A DNA stretch of 64,000 bases from Nymphaea colorata (GCF_008831285.2 NC_045148.1:1736001-1800000), one strand, 5' to 3'. Shown: positions 11,553 to 25,162, counted from the stretch's first letter. Numbers and translations are program-made. Notes: a model not told the origin generated them from the letters alone.

Positions 11553-14500
11553 GAGCTTCATCCGGCATTTAGTGGGTGTTTGATAGTTTCATATTCTAGG
11601 ATTAACCTATCTGATATATGCTTTTGCTGATATAGTACAATGTTTACATTAAAATATATGGCTCGCCAAACTAAGGATCTTAGGCGAGACATAAACTCCA
11701 CACTTTCGTTTTACTTTTTAAATATTGAGAAAAAGTTTGATATAAAATCAAAAGAGAGAGGGTGCTCTAATCTTAGATCAATTGGTGACAAAATCAGTAA
11801 ACAAATGCCGTTTGGAGCTTATGATCACCATGGCATTCACATGCCTTATGACCGGATTCAGAAGCAGCCCTTTTGCAGTAAGCAAGGTTGAAGTAGTTGG
11901 CCATGCTAGAGTTGAATTCAATTAAGTATTCCACGAATCAATCATCTGCGATGGTTATTCAAACTTATGAAGTGGACAAGTTCAATGAGAATCAATATAT
12001 TGTGATACTTGAAGCTGCAGTTATTTGACTAAAGTTTCAGATTTTGGTGCTAGGAGAAAATCAAATCCAAGCATTGCATTTAGACTGCTGATTTTCAATG
12101 ACTGGAACAAGTTCATGGATTATGGCCGGAGAATCCGACTTAAGCCGGATTAAGAGGCATAATCACACAAGCAATTCGGCCGTGCTTGGACTAATGATAC
12201 GGTCTTCCGAATGCTGGCCGAGTTAGATCAATCCGAAGAATTTTGGTTCTTGGATCAAGATCAGGGCCTGTTGAAACTTGCAGTTGGTGAAAAGTTGAAA
12301 ATGACCTGGTGCCACTCATTTGTGGATTTAGACCAACTTGATTGGTAGAACTATTGGAGGTCAATGTGAATCCTAAGTTGGATATACATGGGCTCGGTCA
12401 ACGTTCAAAGTCAAACTCAAACCGATCCCACTATCAGCAGGAACCAACTACTATGTCAGGTTTTCAGGTCTGGCTGCTCTGTTATAACCAGATGCACAAT
12501 ATGGGGACATGACTCTAAAACAAATGCTTGAGAACTATGAAGAAAGTAGAATATCTCATTAGCTCCACATATTCTGCCATTGATCTCGGATCAAGACGGA
12601 GTTGGATCGGATAATCTGACCATGACCAAATGCATTTTGATGCAGATTTGGAGGGGGTCCAACTGCTTGACAACATTAGGAAGAAGGTTTTTCAGTTGAT
12701 CTGCTTGAAAATCTCAGCTCCAAATGTTGAATCAGATCAAGACAAGTTCAGCTGTACCGTCCTTCTTGGAGTCGATCACAGGCCTGGGTCGACAAACTTT
12801 TACATATGGATCTAAATGGATTGGATTCAAGTTTCATGTGGCCATTACCAAATCCAAGTAATGCATGGGCGTTGGCTAATTGGATTCAGATTCATAATCC
12901 ATAAAAAGTACTTACATAATCTGGAAGTTTCATAATTTGTATGCTTACATAATCTGTAAACTTACATGTATATATATATGTATATACAATGTACAAATTT
13001 CATGGTCTTCCCACGCGTTATGCTTTTCCCTTGTTGGTCAAGACCTAGGCACCAAACAACGTGCACCGGCAATATACCGGAATCGATGCTCTCACCAAAC
13101 AAAAGTTTCAGTCTCAATTGAAATCTACCACTTCAACTAAAAGGACCAAAAAGAAGAAGAAAAAGAGAATTGGTAGTGGAATGAAATCATGGTCAAAGAT
13201 CTATAGCATACAATTGCAATTGTGGTATGAAAAATGGCTACTGCCAGATCCTAGTGAGTTGACAAGTCTTAGGGCAGGCTGGTCAAGTGGCCTTGGCTCT
13301 AGCTGGGTCAAACTTGCAGCTAAAACCCACTGAGTCTGACAGGATCTAGGCATACCAAGTTTAACTTAATTTGAATATGGTCTAACCGGATTTGAATTCA
13401 GTTCAGATGGTATCACATAAAACCGGATTCCAGATCTGACTTTTGTTGAATTCAGATTTTCTGCACCAATTTGGGATCTGCTGGGTCCCAATTTAGGTGG
13501 AACAGTTCATATGGGGATGAAAAATTTTAGTGAAAAAAGAACTTGGTTCCATAGCTAACTATTCGTCCCTGCTCTCCCAACCACTATGGGTCGAGTTAGG
13601 CATGGCTAGCAGAAAGTGGTCTGACGTGATGGGTCGGTTCAGTTCGGTGCGGTGGGCTCAGTTTGGCAGACTAGGTTAGCGGCATGGTGCCTCTGTTCTG
13701 ACCTTTCGAGAAATTGGGCATCAGAAGCAGAGCACTATATAGGTTGCTAGCATAGTTTGGATTGAAGAATTTGCATGAGAAATGCCATAAGTGCTTGCTA
13801 ATTTTTGAGATATGAAAATAATAAGTCTCCTTCTATAATGCCGTAAGCTCCACTGATATGTTTTCGAGATAAAGACCACATATCGCTTCTATGGTCAAAC
13901 AACATATGATTATTATTGACATTTTTAATATGGTCTAATGGAGGGAAGCCACCTCATTCTTGGAGCACATTTTGTCTAAAAAGTGTGATGCTATTGAACT
14001 ACAGGTGTTCCATTTGTTAACCAACTGATTTTGACTGGACTTTCATGGTCCCCTTTTTTTTTGTCTCTTTCCTTTATATATGTAGAACCATTTATTTGTC
14101 AAAATAACAGAGCCGTCTGATCTTTAAATCAAATGCAGCTTAGATTATATACCTTTCTTGTGTATATATACCAGAAAAATCAACGGTGCAGAATGCTAGA
14201 TGATTAAAATTTAAAAATTTAGTGTCGAAATTAACATAAAACCGTCACTAATACCAATGCAGTGGCTATTTCAATTGGTCGCCTACTTTATGTTCAAAAG
14301 GAAAATCTTGAGGTTCTTTCAAAGGGAAGAGTTTGTTTAGAAGCAAAAGTAGCTTCATTTTTTTCCTTCTCCTCCTCAAGGAAAAGCCAAGTTGGTTTTG
14401 AAATGGACCTTATCCTAAATTTATATGTGGAAAAGGTGGACCTAATGGCTTTTGCTGGTCCATCTTCAAAGTAGGTCTTCTCATGTTTTGTATTTATCAT

Positions 14501-17500
14501 ATATCATGTGGGTGGTTTGTCAAATTTGCCCTAGAAACGGGCTTTATGATGCAAGAAATGATAAGAAGAATAATATTATGTTCCACACATGCACCATATT
14601 TTCCTTCTACGGAACATGGTATGATTGCAGATGATTTATTCAATAAATACCTGATATAATTGACAATGTTTAAAACAATAAAAACATTATTGCCTAAACC
14701 TTGTGGTATATAAATATGTGTAATAAGAAATAATGTTTGTTCTAACCAAACAGCTTCTAAAATAGGACTAGTCGAACAGGGCGAAGCCTTTCTCATTTCC
14801 TCTACCCACATGGTCTACCGTTGCTTCGGAACCTATGTAGGAGTGCTACACCCATCAAATCAAGCGACGAACATCCATCATTTACAATATAAAGGAATGA
14901 CAATCACAAGAATTGAACTGATAACCAAACTTTTACTACCCACCACCTTTCACGACTTAGACATACCATGGATCCATATCTGATCTTCATAGCTCAAAAT
15001 CAATCCACTTATGTGTTTGATTGAGGCATGAACTCCACTAACCATGGCTTCTTTCTTCTGCCATTGGAAAAACAACGACTCAATTAAGTCGGCAAATAAT
15101 CTCAAGGCAACATTGTTCTCTTATGAGGCGGCTACTGAAAATTCCTGTTTTTTCTTAGCTTTTCCACGTTTGCTGGCGACAAAACATGGCGACAAAATAA
15201 ATAGTATTTGTCCTTGCACTGTCGAATTTTGACGTCCCATTGTGGTCAGTCAGGTCTCTCTCATTTAATAAATAACAGGAATAAACAGTAAAAAAAAAGA
15301 GCAGCTTAGAGTCCAAAAATTTGTGATCTTTGACAAAGACAAGAATTTAGTAGAAATCAGGCGTCAGTAAATGTAATAATAGTACAAACCAGAAGGGGTG
15401 CCGTGAAACATGGCCGGTCTTCATTTACTAGACAAAACATGTACCGTATAACAACCACATGGATGGGACGTCAGGGTGCAATATTGTTATGACATCAGGC
15501 ATGGGACAGGACAAACACGTCATAAACTTACCAGTTAAAGAATAATGCCCCCTTCATGTATGTACGCATGTATGGCCGTGTATATTTCCAAAGTATAATA
15601 ATAATAATTGTGGGAAATGATGCACCTTAAGAAATTGGGACTACATAACGTGAGGTTTAAGGCAACGTATTCTTGAGGAAAGAATAGTAATGTTTAAAAC
15701 TGCTTCATAATCAATAAACTATGGATAAACAGACAGCTTCTATTAGATGCATCTAAATGATGCAGCCAAATCCGGACCAAGCGTTTCATTTGTCATTTAT
15801 TCAGTGGTCACAAATTGGGTTGTAGAAATTGTTTAGTTTCTATTAATATGTATATATTATTAGTTGCAAACATATTATCATCAAAGTATAACACCCCAAA
15901 ATCAAGAACTTACTCCCACTAATCCTAAAATATACTCATCCATCAATTATGTTTTTTTGTAAATATAAAAGTTACAATGACTTTAGAAAACTTGACATAA
16001 AATTGTCAAGAAGTTTATTGAAGTTCATAAATTGACTTGTTAAACTTGCAAATCAAATGGTCTGTATTACTGCTGGAAAACAACGTTTTCTTCATCCATC
16101 TATGATCCAAATTCATTATAAAAAAGACCCATGAAGCATACTGGGCCACCTGAAATTGAATTAGTTAAACGAGAGTCCTTTTAGTGGGTCCAAGTTTGGG
16201 CAGCTATCACCTAAATATTTGGAAGAGTGACTAATAAAAACATTTTCTTCTTGTTGGGATGTAAGACAAAAGACAAGTTACTAATCAAAGGTGTTGTTCA
16301 GATCCCAATTCCATTTCAAATTCCCCATCTCTTGTTTCTACTGGACGAAACTAACTTCCAAACAAACAATTTAATCTAAAGATAGCAGAACCCCTGAGAC
16401 ATCGAAAGCAGACCATGTACTTTGGAAGGGGGTAAGAAGACGAGTGAGCGTTTCGGCCTTCTTTTGAGAAACCCACTCACCGAAAATTGCTTCACTTAGG
16501 ACAAGAACTTCGGGTCCACCATTGGATCTGGTACAAGAGGTAAAATCCAAGGCCGGGCCGTGTTTGAATCAAATGACAAAAAAAACAGTCAAATCTAATT
16601 GGATTGGGAATGAATCGTCCAAATCCAATGTGGACCATTTTGGGAGAGAAAAAGAGAAATGTTGGGGACCTGGATGATTGTGATCCACCGCGTAAACAGC
16701 GCACTGCAACTCTGCAACGTCGTCCTCACCAAGAGACGGCAGTGGCCGTGGGCCTCGGCCGTGGCCCATATCCTGACGGCGGTCGGTGGGATTTGGTGCT
16801 TTCTTCTTTTTTTGCGGCAGTGAGTAAAGGCTGAACGTTAAAAGGGAGTCGGTGGCTCGCGTGTATCTCGTGCAAAAAGACTAAGAAGCAGAAGAGGATC
16901 ATGCTTATCTATCTCCCTTTTGGACCCATCCATCGCAAGAATCAGCTTTCTTTCACAAAGATTTAAAAAAGAAAAGGGTAATAGAAGGATAGACTCTCGA
17001 ATTATCTTGAAAAACTAAGAACTAGATCTTACACAACTCTTATTTTTGCATAATATTGGTAAAAAAAGTGCTAACAAAAACCAAGTGGGTATGTACAAAG
17101 AATAACGATAACTTTAGTATTATGACATTTTACCTGCGACGATGAAATATGCAAACGCAAAATGTTGTAACAAACAACCGATTTTATGAATGGATTATTA
17201 TGATTGGCTTTCAACTAATGCTGCTTGATTGATTTTTTTTCTCAAGAAACCACTGATTTTCATTTGAAACCAAGAAATAATATAGTGACAGTTCAGTGGA
17301 CCCAGAAAGGATCTCCTAAAACATGAATGGTTCGCATGAGCAATTGCCCGTGCAAGCCCACGTGTGCCTCTGTTAACACTTTCTTTTTTTTGACTTATCA
17401 GGTCCATAGATAGTAAAAAGAAAAAAAATAAATAAATGTTGATTAGGAATACTTAGATTCCTGCTTTAACTCAATCAAATTCGATGCAGTCATATTCAAA

Positions 17501-19390
17501 TTCAAACTCTGGGTTCACACTTCACACCAAAACTAAATTTGCATCCGTCTAGCATAATTTTCATAATATACGTAAGGATTGGGGTTAGATCTTATCAGTA
17601 GTCCATTATTTGATTTAATTAACGCAATAACTTGTTTTAAAACTCATTTAAATGGCAATTTTGCGCAAATAGTAAAGTTTCTCAGTTGCATCACTGCCGT
17701 TGGAAACATTATTATTTTTTTTTTGGAAAGCAATATTATTTTTGTAGACTTCAAAAATACAAATCAAACGAATAAAAGGGTTCCGGTTCTCGATGTACCA
17801 TTGACTGGAAGTCGGCAATGGAAAAAAAGTAAAATAATTCCTGGTAAAGTAAAAAATAATTAGGAAGGATGAGAGAAGCGGGTCAGGGAATTTGTGGATC
17901 TGCTCCGTTTAGTGGTTATGTCGGTATGAGAAGGAACTCAATTCGAATCCGAATTCTTCTGTCCGGCCGTCAATTACTTTTAAAAGGGGGCACCGTAAAA
18001 TTACCATTTTAGGCTTCAAGTATGCAATAGACATGGCCTGAATGACAATAATGGCCTTTTGATTAAGGGTGCTTCGGTTCTAAGAAATCATACCAAGGTC
18101 TTACTCTTCATGGAGCGAATAAATGACGTTAAAAAGCTGAATATACATCACGATAAAAACCTACCATATATATCTGATGAAAGCAATTTCATTAAAATGG
18201 CTACTATTTGTTTAAAATGCAAGAACGGAAATTTCACAAAAATGCTATCTAAAATTAATAAAATTGCAAAAGAAGGCGGACTAACGTGAAAAATGCATAC
18301 AGCCTCAAGAACTTCACGATATTATTAAAGGAACATTTGATCACTCGACATACTAGAATTTCAGATCTTTGATTTTCAATACGGTAAGTAAATCTTCCGT
18401 TTTAAAATCCACTAGTCTCAAATGAGCTACACGTTTGACTTGAGATCCTAAAATTTGATGTGTAATGAGGATCATAAATCCGTGCTCTTTTTAAAACTAT
18501 AAATTAAATGTGGGCTCTATGTAAAAACAATCTCCCCAAGATTTTTCTTTTTTTTTTTTTGAGAAAAAACGGCCTATTCTTTTAGACTTCAAACAGAATT
18601 AAATACGGGCTCTACATAAAAACAATGTCGTCAAGATTTTGTTTGGAAAAAAACCTTTGAAATTAGAGATTAACAATAGTCTAATAGACTGCAAACACTT
18701 TAATTGGTAGGTGTTATTCTCCTACATTTTATACAGTGTAGAGCTTGCATTTAATGTCAGAATCAGGAGCTCGAGTCCAAGAGTGGGTTGAATTGTTATA
18801 TTTAAGATGACAGTGAGATACTGAATCAATCCTAAACCTAGACTTCGGTGAAAGCGGCGGACAAAAACAAAAAAAAAAAGGATTTGAACTCAAAAGAGAG
18901 GAACCGTCCGGCAGATCAGAGTAGTCGACATCTTTGCTTTTGGCAGAAGCTCAATTAGTCATGTGGAGAACGCAGGCAAATTCGTAACGGGTCTGGATCC
19001 GGATCGACATCTGTCCGGTCCCACCCACGAAATTGCTTGGAACTTTGGTGGCTAAAAACAGATAAAGACGAAGGCGGGACCGATCACGTTTCGTATTCTT
19101 CTCCCTAATATTAATGCAACCGCCTTTGGAGGTGAACAAATTTGGACCTCTACTTTTCGGGTTAACAGTTCAAGAACCGACTAAACTAAGGTTTTAGGAC
19201 CGTCGCGTTGCGTTGACCACCGTCCACGGCGACGTCACACCGATATTTGATCCCGGAAAAGAATGTCCGACCTCACCAACTGACAAGGGACGTATGGAAA
19301 CACAGAGATGTTCTTTTGACTACCACGTTGCTTATATAGAATGTGGTTGTTGGAAATGATATATTAATAATGTGAGCCAAAGATATCATG

Positions 19391-19765
19391 AAGCAATTGT
19401 TTGGTAACAGGAGCAGTTTGCTGTTGTTTTGTATTTCACTAATAGATCTAAATCTCATGAACAGTAAGCAATTGATTGGTAACAGGAGCAGTTTGCTGTT
19501 GTTTTGTGTTTCACTAATAGATCTAAATCTCATGAACAGTAAGCAATTGATTGGTAATAAGAGCAGTTTGCTGTTGTTTTGTGTTTCACTAATAGATCTA
19601 AATCTCATGAACAGTAAGCAATTGATTGGTAATAGGAGCAGTTTGCTGTTGTTTTGTGTTTCACTAATAGATCTAAATCTCATGAACAGTAAGCAATTGA
19701 TTGGTAACAGGAGCAGTTTGCTGTTGTTTTGTGTTTCACTAATAGATCTAAATCTCATGAACAGT
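19391..19765. repeat. 75-bp minisatellite, 5 copies, between inverted flanks
   Basis: Five nearly identical 75-bp units run head to tail. Because 75 is a multiple of three, the array is open on both strands: the plus frame repeats a 25-residue block starting KQLIGNRSSLLLF, and the minus frame repeats one containing LLFMRFRSISETQNNSK. The first unit carries ATTGTTTGGTAACAG at 19396-19410, and just after the array CTGTTGCCAAACAAT at 19781-19795 is its inverted complement with one mismatch. That suggests a small inverted-repeat element whose interior expanded. I see no signal peptide, known domain or gene context, so I do not call either frame a protein. Confidence 0.85.
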
Positions 19766-19969
19766 AAGAATATTTTGTTACTGTTGCCAAACAATCTGCC
19801 AGACTTGTTTCTTTTGGAGCTTGTGCAGTTTTTGTTTGGTGCTGAACTAATCGACTGCGGTCTTATGGTTGTTGCTGCTGATGCAAAACTTTTCATCTAC
19901 CAAGAAGCATGCATGTTGTCTGCATTACAGTTGCCTTTTCTCTGTTGCGGATCGAATCCTGGAAGCGAC

Positions 19970-21340
19970 TAAAGGACAACACGTATTGACGGTGCAACTC
20001 GGTTGTTGATGACCTCCATGACGGCCTTTGGCTCCATTTGCCATTTCTTCTCCGTGGAGGCAAGCTCCATGGCCCTTCGGAAACTCGAGGGCCGTACACT
20101 CCAAGAATGACCTCCATGACAGCCGTGGTTACTCCTAAATCAAGCCCGAGCAGGGCATATTCGTCCTTTCATCTTGACATTCCCCCAATTTAGCCTGGTT
20201 CATAATACCGTATAAGGGCATACATGTCATTTCACTTAATTGAAGGCCAGATAGATATTCCCGGCCCCTAGTGTGTGAAACCGACCCGGCCGACTCCGCG
20301 AACCTACTAGAGTCGGAGACCTTCCTCAAAGTACGAGAACTTTTGACATAAAAAAAAAAAATTTATTTAAAAATTTGAGCACCGAGATTTAGAAAACAAG
20401 ATATATAGACAAAATTCTTGTATTCTGTTTTGTTTTGATTATGCAAGTTAAACGTCGAATGGGGAATATAAATTAGTCGGCATTATTACTTGCTTATTTG
20501 AATTGCATTTTTCAATAAACATTTCCAATTGCGTTGAATATGTTCCCTTACATTTTACTTTTGCGCTGAGCAAAGCCATTATTTAGGACCAACCATTCTT
20601 ATAATGTGCTCAAAGTGATCGCTTCCATTAATTTTCTTCTTCGATAAGCTTGATTACGGAGAACACACACAATATATATATATATATTGTCTATATGTGA
20701 TATACTAAAGTGGAAATCCGCTTTTAATCGATGAAATCTGCCCTTTATCAAGCATCGTGTATGTTCTGGGATGAATGATTAAAATGGTAGGCTTATGTTC
20801 TTTCTTACTTGGTTTTGGTTGATCTAAAACTCCTTGCTGGATTGAGTGGGAGCAAATTAAATTGGAAGATAACCAACATAAGATAAGGTGTGGTATTTAC
20901 GTTCAAAAGATTATGAATGTGTGGTAAACAATAACATTTTTTTAGATGTGCAATTGTAAAATCAGGACAGTCAATTTGTTTGGCTTTTAAAATTTTCTTC
21001 TTACAACATCAATTTGGTATTGGTGTGTGTGTTCTTAGAGATTCAAACTAATTGTATCTTATGTTATTATTTTGTAAGATTTTTTTTTTCAAACTGAGGA
21101 GTATCATGTTCCACTTTCAAAATAGGTTTCATATATATATATATATAAACACATACATGCACCTTTTTTTATAAATGAAAAGAAAAAAGTTAAACGCTCT
21201 CTGCTAAAATAGATATAAGACAGTGAAATTTACAAAAAGAATGAGCTCACTAATTTAACTCAAAAAGTCCTAATCGTTGGTGTGAAGTATAATTTGGCGG
21301 GTCCGACGGGAACTGTTCCTATGGCGGCGCCATTTGAATT
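19970..21340. other. Intergenic, AT-rich
   Basis: No recognised gene. It holds short (AT)n runs near 20672-20688 and 21131-21147 and leads into the ERF promoter. Confidence 0.6.
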
Positions 21341-21349
21341 TCAGAAATG

Positions 21350-21357
21350 TATAAAAT
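21350..21357 (+). promoter_or_regulatory. TATA box of the long ERF transcript
   Basis: TATAAAAT lies 118 bases before the ATG at 21475, which would place the transcription start near 21380 with a leader of about 95 bases. A GC-rich GGCGGCGCC word lies just upstream at 21324-21332. Confidence 0.55.
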
Positions 21358-21474
21358 TTGGTATTCATCGGCAAATTCTTCGTTTGTGGATCTGCTCTCA
21401 CACGTTCTCTCCCTTCCGAGTCCGTGTTCTTTTGACTGCGCCGCCGCCATCAAGAGAAGGCTGTCTATACGTGC

Positions 21475-24142
21475 ATGAAAGTGGCGGAACGGCGGGATCC
21501 CAGCAAAGCTCGGCACCAAACCCCCGCCGGATGGGGCGACGTCAAAACAGAGGTGGTTTCTCCGTCCGCGGTGGGGGAGGAAATACAGTATCCATTTATC
21601 GGCAGCGACGAGGAAATGACACTGATGGTATCGGCGCTGACGCATGTCGTCTCCGGGGCGACTTCCCCTCCGCCGGTCGAGCTGGACTGGTTCACTCCCC
21701 GTTTTGGAGGAGGGACGATGGTGGCTGGAAGCTCTTCTTCCGGCCTTAAGCGGCAGAGGGAGGAGTCGCAGGCCGTGCCGCAGCAAGAACGGGCGCCGGT
21801 CCGGCAAGTCGTCGGGACGGACGAAATGGGCACCGGTTCTTCCCTTCTTCCTCAACAGTTCAGGCCTGCTTCTTTCTCTTCACAAGGTAAGTAGTTCGGA
21901 TTGCCGTTATTGTGGTTGTGAGGGATGCGGAAAATTAATGACCTACAGCTTCAGCAGATTCTCCTAGCAGAATGCCTTAGACGATCGATTTTGTTAGAAT
22001 GATCTTTAGGTTCCGATGGGTCTTCCTCTTCTCTCTGTCCTGTGCCTTCGAGGTCCACTGGAAATACGTCCCGTACCATGTTCATCTTCAGTGATATGAT
22101 TGTCGATCCAAAATGAGCCAATGATTATCGTTTTATTAGGCAGAAGTTAGGAAGCATCTTCACCGATTATATATATGTTCACGGCATTAAGCGTGAGTTC
22201 AGGCAACATCTTTAAAGCATCTTTCTTTTCAAGGGGATATGCATGTACATATATTGATGGATAACGATATATATTGAATTCGTTGTGCCAAACAAAAAGA
22301 AAGTGTAAAGCTTAAGGCATGTAATGGGAAAATAATTGCCTATATGATGGGTCTAAATCTAGGGACTTTAGATTCTGGTTTCCAGCAGGGCGAAGGTAAT
22401 CAAACTTGTTGTGACATTATTCAGCCTCATATTTTAAGGAGTGCAGCTCTTCATCTTCTAGTTGTTTACGCAACTTTTTACCTGCCAACTATTCAATTCT
22501 CACTAGAAATTGCAGGGTGAATACGTTTCTCCGAATCAGGAAAGTTAGTCCATTACGACAGGTGGAACCAATGATCTCCCCCTCTTTCTCTCTCTCTCTC
22601 TCTCTCTCTCGTGTTAATGTGCTTATGTTGAAAGGATAAAGACAACCTAATTCTGGTACTTCTTTTCAAGTTAGATTTGAACAGCCTGCAGGTCTCCATC
22701 TCTCTTTTGTCAATTAGGTAAAGCTAAAACCTGTCCTCTCCTCAGATGGTCAAATTCCCAGCTTTACATCACAGTCAGTACCATTCAAACCTCAAAATTC
22801 TTGCTTGCCAAGGATAGCCCGCACACAAATTTCTAGAAACTAGACGAGTCCCCACACAAGGAGGCATAAAATCTTATTCTGTACTCCTCTTCAGAGGACC
22901 TTTCCATATCTACTTCGACCAGATCTTTAACATTGACTGCTCTTCCTCTGATCCCCGAGACCCATGCCATTAATATAATCTTCGGCATTCTTATCACCAC
23001 CACCAACCAAAGTCTTTAAAAACCACAGATCAGGAAGTGCTTTAGAGGAAAATACCACTTGAAATTTTACTCTCCACTAGCCAAAAGATTTATAAAAACA
23101 GCCTCTGCTGTCCAATCTCCAGACGCAAATAGCACTTCACTGCCCTTTCTCTTTCCCCTATCTTCTTTAGCCTAACTGCCATAATCCTCAATTATTCCTT
23201 GGCCGGATCCTTGATTGTTGAGGGCAAAGAACAGTTGAGTAGCGAAGTTGCTTGAAGTCGAAAAACTGGAGAACATCATTCATTTGCTTCTGTGTCATTC
23301 CGTCGAATCATTAATCCCCTTGCGAACCCTTCTGCAGCATAGCGGTTTTGATGATGATTACTCCAGCAAAACCACTGTTTTGATTCAACGATCGACCCCT
23401 TAAAACCATCTGTCGATTTGATTCACTTGATCTTGAGCTACTTCTTAGTTCTTTCTTTTATAGTCCCCTTTCAAGTACGAATTGTTTTGAAGCAGAAACT
23501 TGTTTAGAGTCGAGTTGATCACCTGTATTGACCATGAATTCCGGCGATTTTTCCATTAATGAAGGGGAACAGAGCTCAAGGAGCACGGCGGCCGCGGAAG
23601 GGGCAGCTACGAGCGGCGAGGGTCGGCGAAGGTACAGAGGGGTCAGGCAACGGCCATGGGGAAAATGGGCAGCGGAGATCAGGGACCCCCACAAGGCCGC
23701 TAGGGTGTGGCTCGGCACCTTCGACACCGCCGAGGCCGCCGCGCGGGCCTACGACGAGGCAGCCCTCCGCTTCAGGGGTAGCCGCGCGAAGCTTAACTTC
23801 CCCGAGCGCGTTCACCTCCAGCCACCTCCGGCGAGCTTCGTAACCACCACCAGTCAGGTTCAGAGCGCCCCGGCCGTCACTTTGTCCGGCTTGTCAGCGT
23901 CGAGCTCCGTCGATGACTACTCGTCGTATTTCCAGCTGCTACAGAGCTCCGGTGGTGCTTACGAACAGTTCCAGAGCTTCCCTCCACAGTATCGCTACGC
24001 GGCTACTCCCAGCAGCTCGACCTCCAGTCCCGTTGAACGGCCGGCAGCTGGCGAGCGTAACCTCGGGAATCCACAGCCGGAAGAGAGCTTTCCGGCAACT
24101 TCTTGGCCTCGACCGCCCTGGTTCCCTCCAGCTTCCGGTTGA
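21475..24142 (+). CDS. AP2/ERF transcription factor, group-X-like, 2 exons, 329 aa
   Basis: A nuclear DNA-binding regulator of the ERF family, whose members bind GCC-type boxes in stress, hormone or wound responses. Exon 1 is 21475-21886, ending at AAG|GTAAGT. Exon 2 is most likely 23565-24142; of the acceptors I checked between the upstream in-frame stop (23516-23518) and the AP2 domain, this is the only one that keeps phase. Exon 1 encodes an acidic block with [16 protein letters not shown], a segment I know from ABR1/ERF110-type (group X) proteins. The single AP2 domain is at about residues 161-217, from [18 protein letters not shown] through [20 protein letters not shown] to NFP. The tail is rich in Ser, Pro and Gln. 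Exon 2 is much richer in GC than its surroundings. A separate TATA box before exon 2 could give a shorter protein starting at the ATG at 23534. I am sure of the AP2 family and less sure of the subgroup and of the splice. Confidence 0.85.
22587..22610. repeat. (CT)n microsatellite in the ERF intron
   Basis: A run of about twelve CT dinucleotides lies in the 1.7-kb intron. Confidence 0.9.
23091..23097 (+). promoter_or_regulatory. Candidate internal TATA box before the ERF AP2 exon
   Basis: TATAAAA lies 443 bases before the ATG at 23534 and is followed by a pyrimidine-rich stretch typical of a plant leader. It could drive a transcript that skips exon 1 and encodes a 202-residue protein starting [13 protein letters not shown]. 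It is a good motif match, but its use is not shown. Confidence 0.4.
23351..23383 (+). other. Possible upstream ORF in the short ERF leader
   Basis: ATG ATG begins a 10-codon frame ([10 protein letters not shown]) ending in TGA, 150 bases before the ATG at 23534. It would matter only if the internal promoter is used, where it could reduce translation of the short protein. Confidence 0.3.
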
Positions 24143-25162
24143 CGTTCTTTCCCTTCTCCCTTATCTTTTTCTATTGTTGTATTGATTTTAGCAAGCAGGT
24201 CCCTCGTCAATATTTTTTTTTTCCCAAAATCTTTTACATTGTGAAAAATAAACGAAGGAAAAATATACAGTCAAAAATTTCGCCTTGAAACATTGTGCTA
24301 GCAACTTTGCTCGAATTTGGATGTCATTCGATATTTTCGATTCGAATCCGACTTCAAGAAATCGGATTTAGGAAACAAGATTCGCATCCAACTAATAATC
24401 AGGATATGGTATAAAGTTCTCCTACTCCTACTCAATTCGGTGGACATCCGCACATATCAGAGGCTGGATATGATTTTCTATATATTCAAAGTCGAATCCG
24501 ATTCTAGACTTTGTTCTGAATTCGATCCGTTAACATGCTTGCCCAAGAAGTGCCTTAGAAATGGAGGAATGAGCCGTACACCTGGCAGTGCTTCAGCATC
24601 ACGTGAGGTGCTGATGGAAGAGTGCTTACGTGATTCTTAAGTTTGGATCTTACATGGACGGGTTGGGTCAGAGGCGGAGCCACATAAGCATGTTTTTTTT
24701 TTCTTTTAATTTTTTTATATTAACATTTTTAAATATTTATTACACTATATCCTCTTCTTGAACATACCATATATGTGTCCTTTCAAATTTCTTTTTTCTG
24801 GTTTCACCACTGGATTGGGTATTGAGAATCAAGATTTAGAATATAAAATGGAACGATTGGGGAAAACTGATAATGTTTCCATCATTTTCGAGACTGCAGC
24901 GAATCGAACGGGCTGATTTTTTTTCTACTTCGTTTTAGAATGGAGGATGAATCTGTCGCACTCTGGAACCTTTCGCTGTTCTAGAAAAATGAAGACTCGA
25001 TGTGCTCAATATGTGGTATGTGGTATGTGCTACAAGATTTGGAACTCTAAGAACTTCATTTCCAAGCAACAGAACGAGTAGCTCATTTATATCCGAACGT
25101 TTTGGAGGGTACGACCTTATGAATTCGATTGAGGTCTTAGGTAAGAAAAATAACATTGAATA

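Larger units (their letters stand above)
9723..19380. other. Long intergenic region, no recognised gene
   Basis: Nearly 10 kb in which no frame resembles a known protein. It contains a 105-bp tandem duplication at 10558-10766, a CT/CA compound microsatellite at 11511-11552, a purine-rich stretch near 13141-13170, and a direct repeat of about 45 bases near 18503 and 18597. The stretch from roughly 12.0 to 13.7 kb is richer in GGATC/CCGGAT-like words and may be a degenerate retroelement, but I see no gag or pol motifs, so that is only a guess. The frame at 18059-18289 (76 codons) is unrecognised and probably chance. Confidence 0.5.

Noticed and set aside
16569-16834. Short GC-rich frames near 16.7 kb
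   Set aside because: No homology recognised, both strands open by composition only, no splice partners.
18059-18289. 76-codon Lys/Asn-rich frame
   Set aside because: AT-rich composition explains it; no domain, promoter or neighbour.
19273-19972. Two overlapping frames of about 200 codons on opposite strands
   Set aside because: Both are produced by the 75-bp tandem repeat; the periodic peptide has no other sign of being a gene.
21319-21855. Minus-strand frame of 178 codons over ERF exon 1
   Set aside because: Shadow of the GC-rich plus-strand exon, which has the recognised ERF motif and a matching splice donor.
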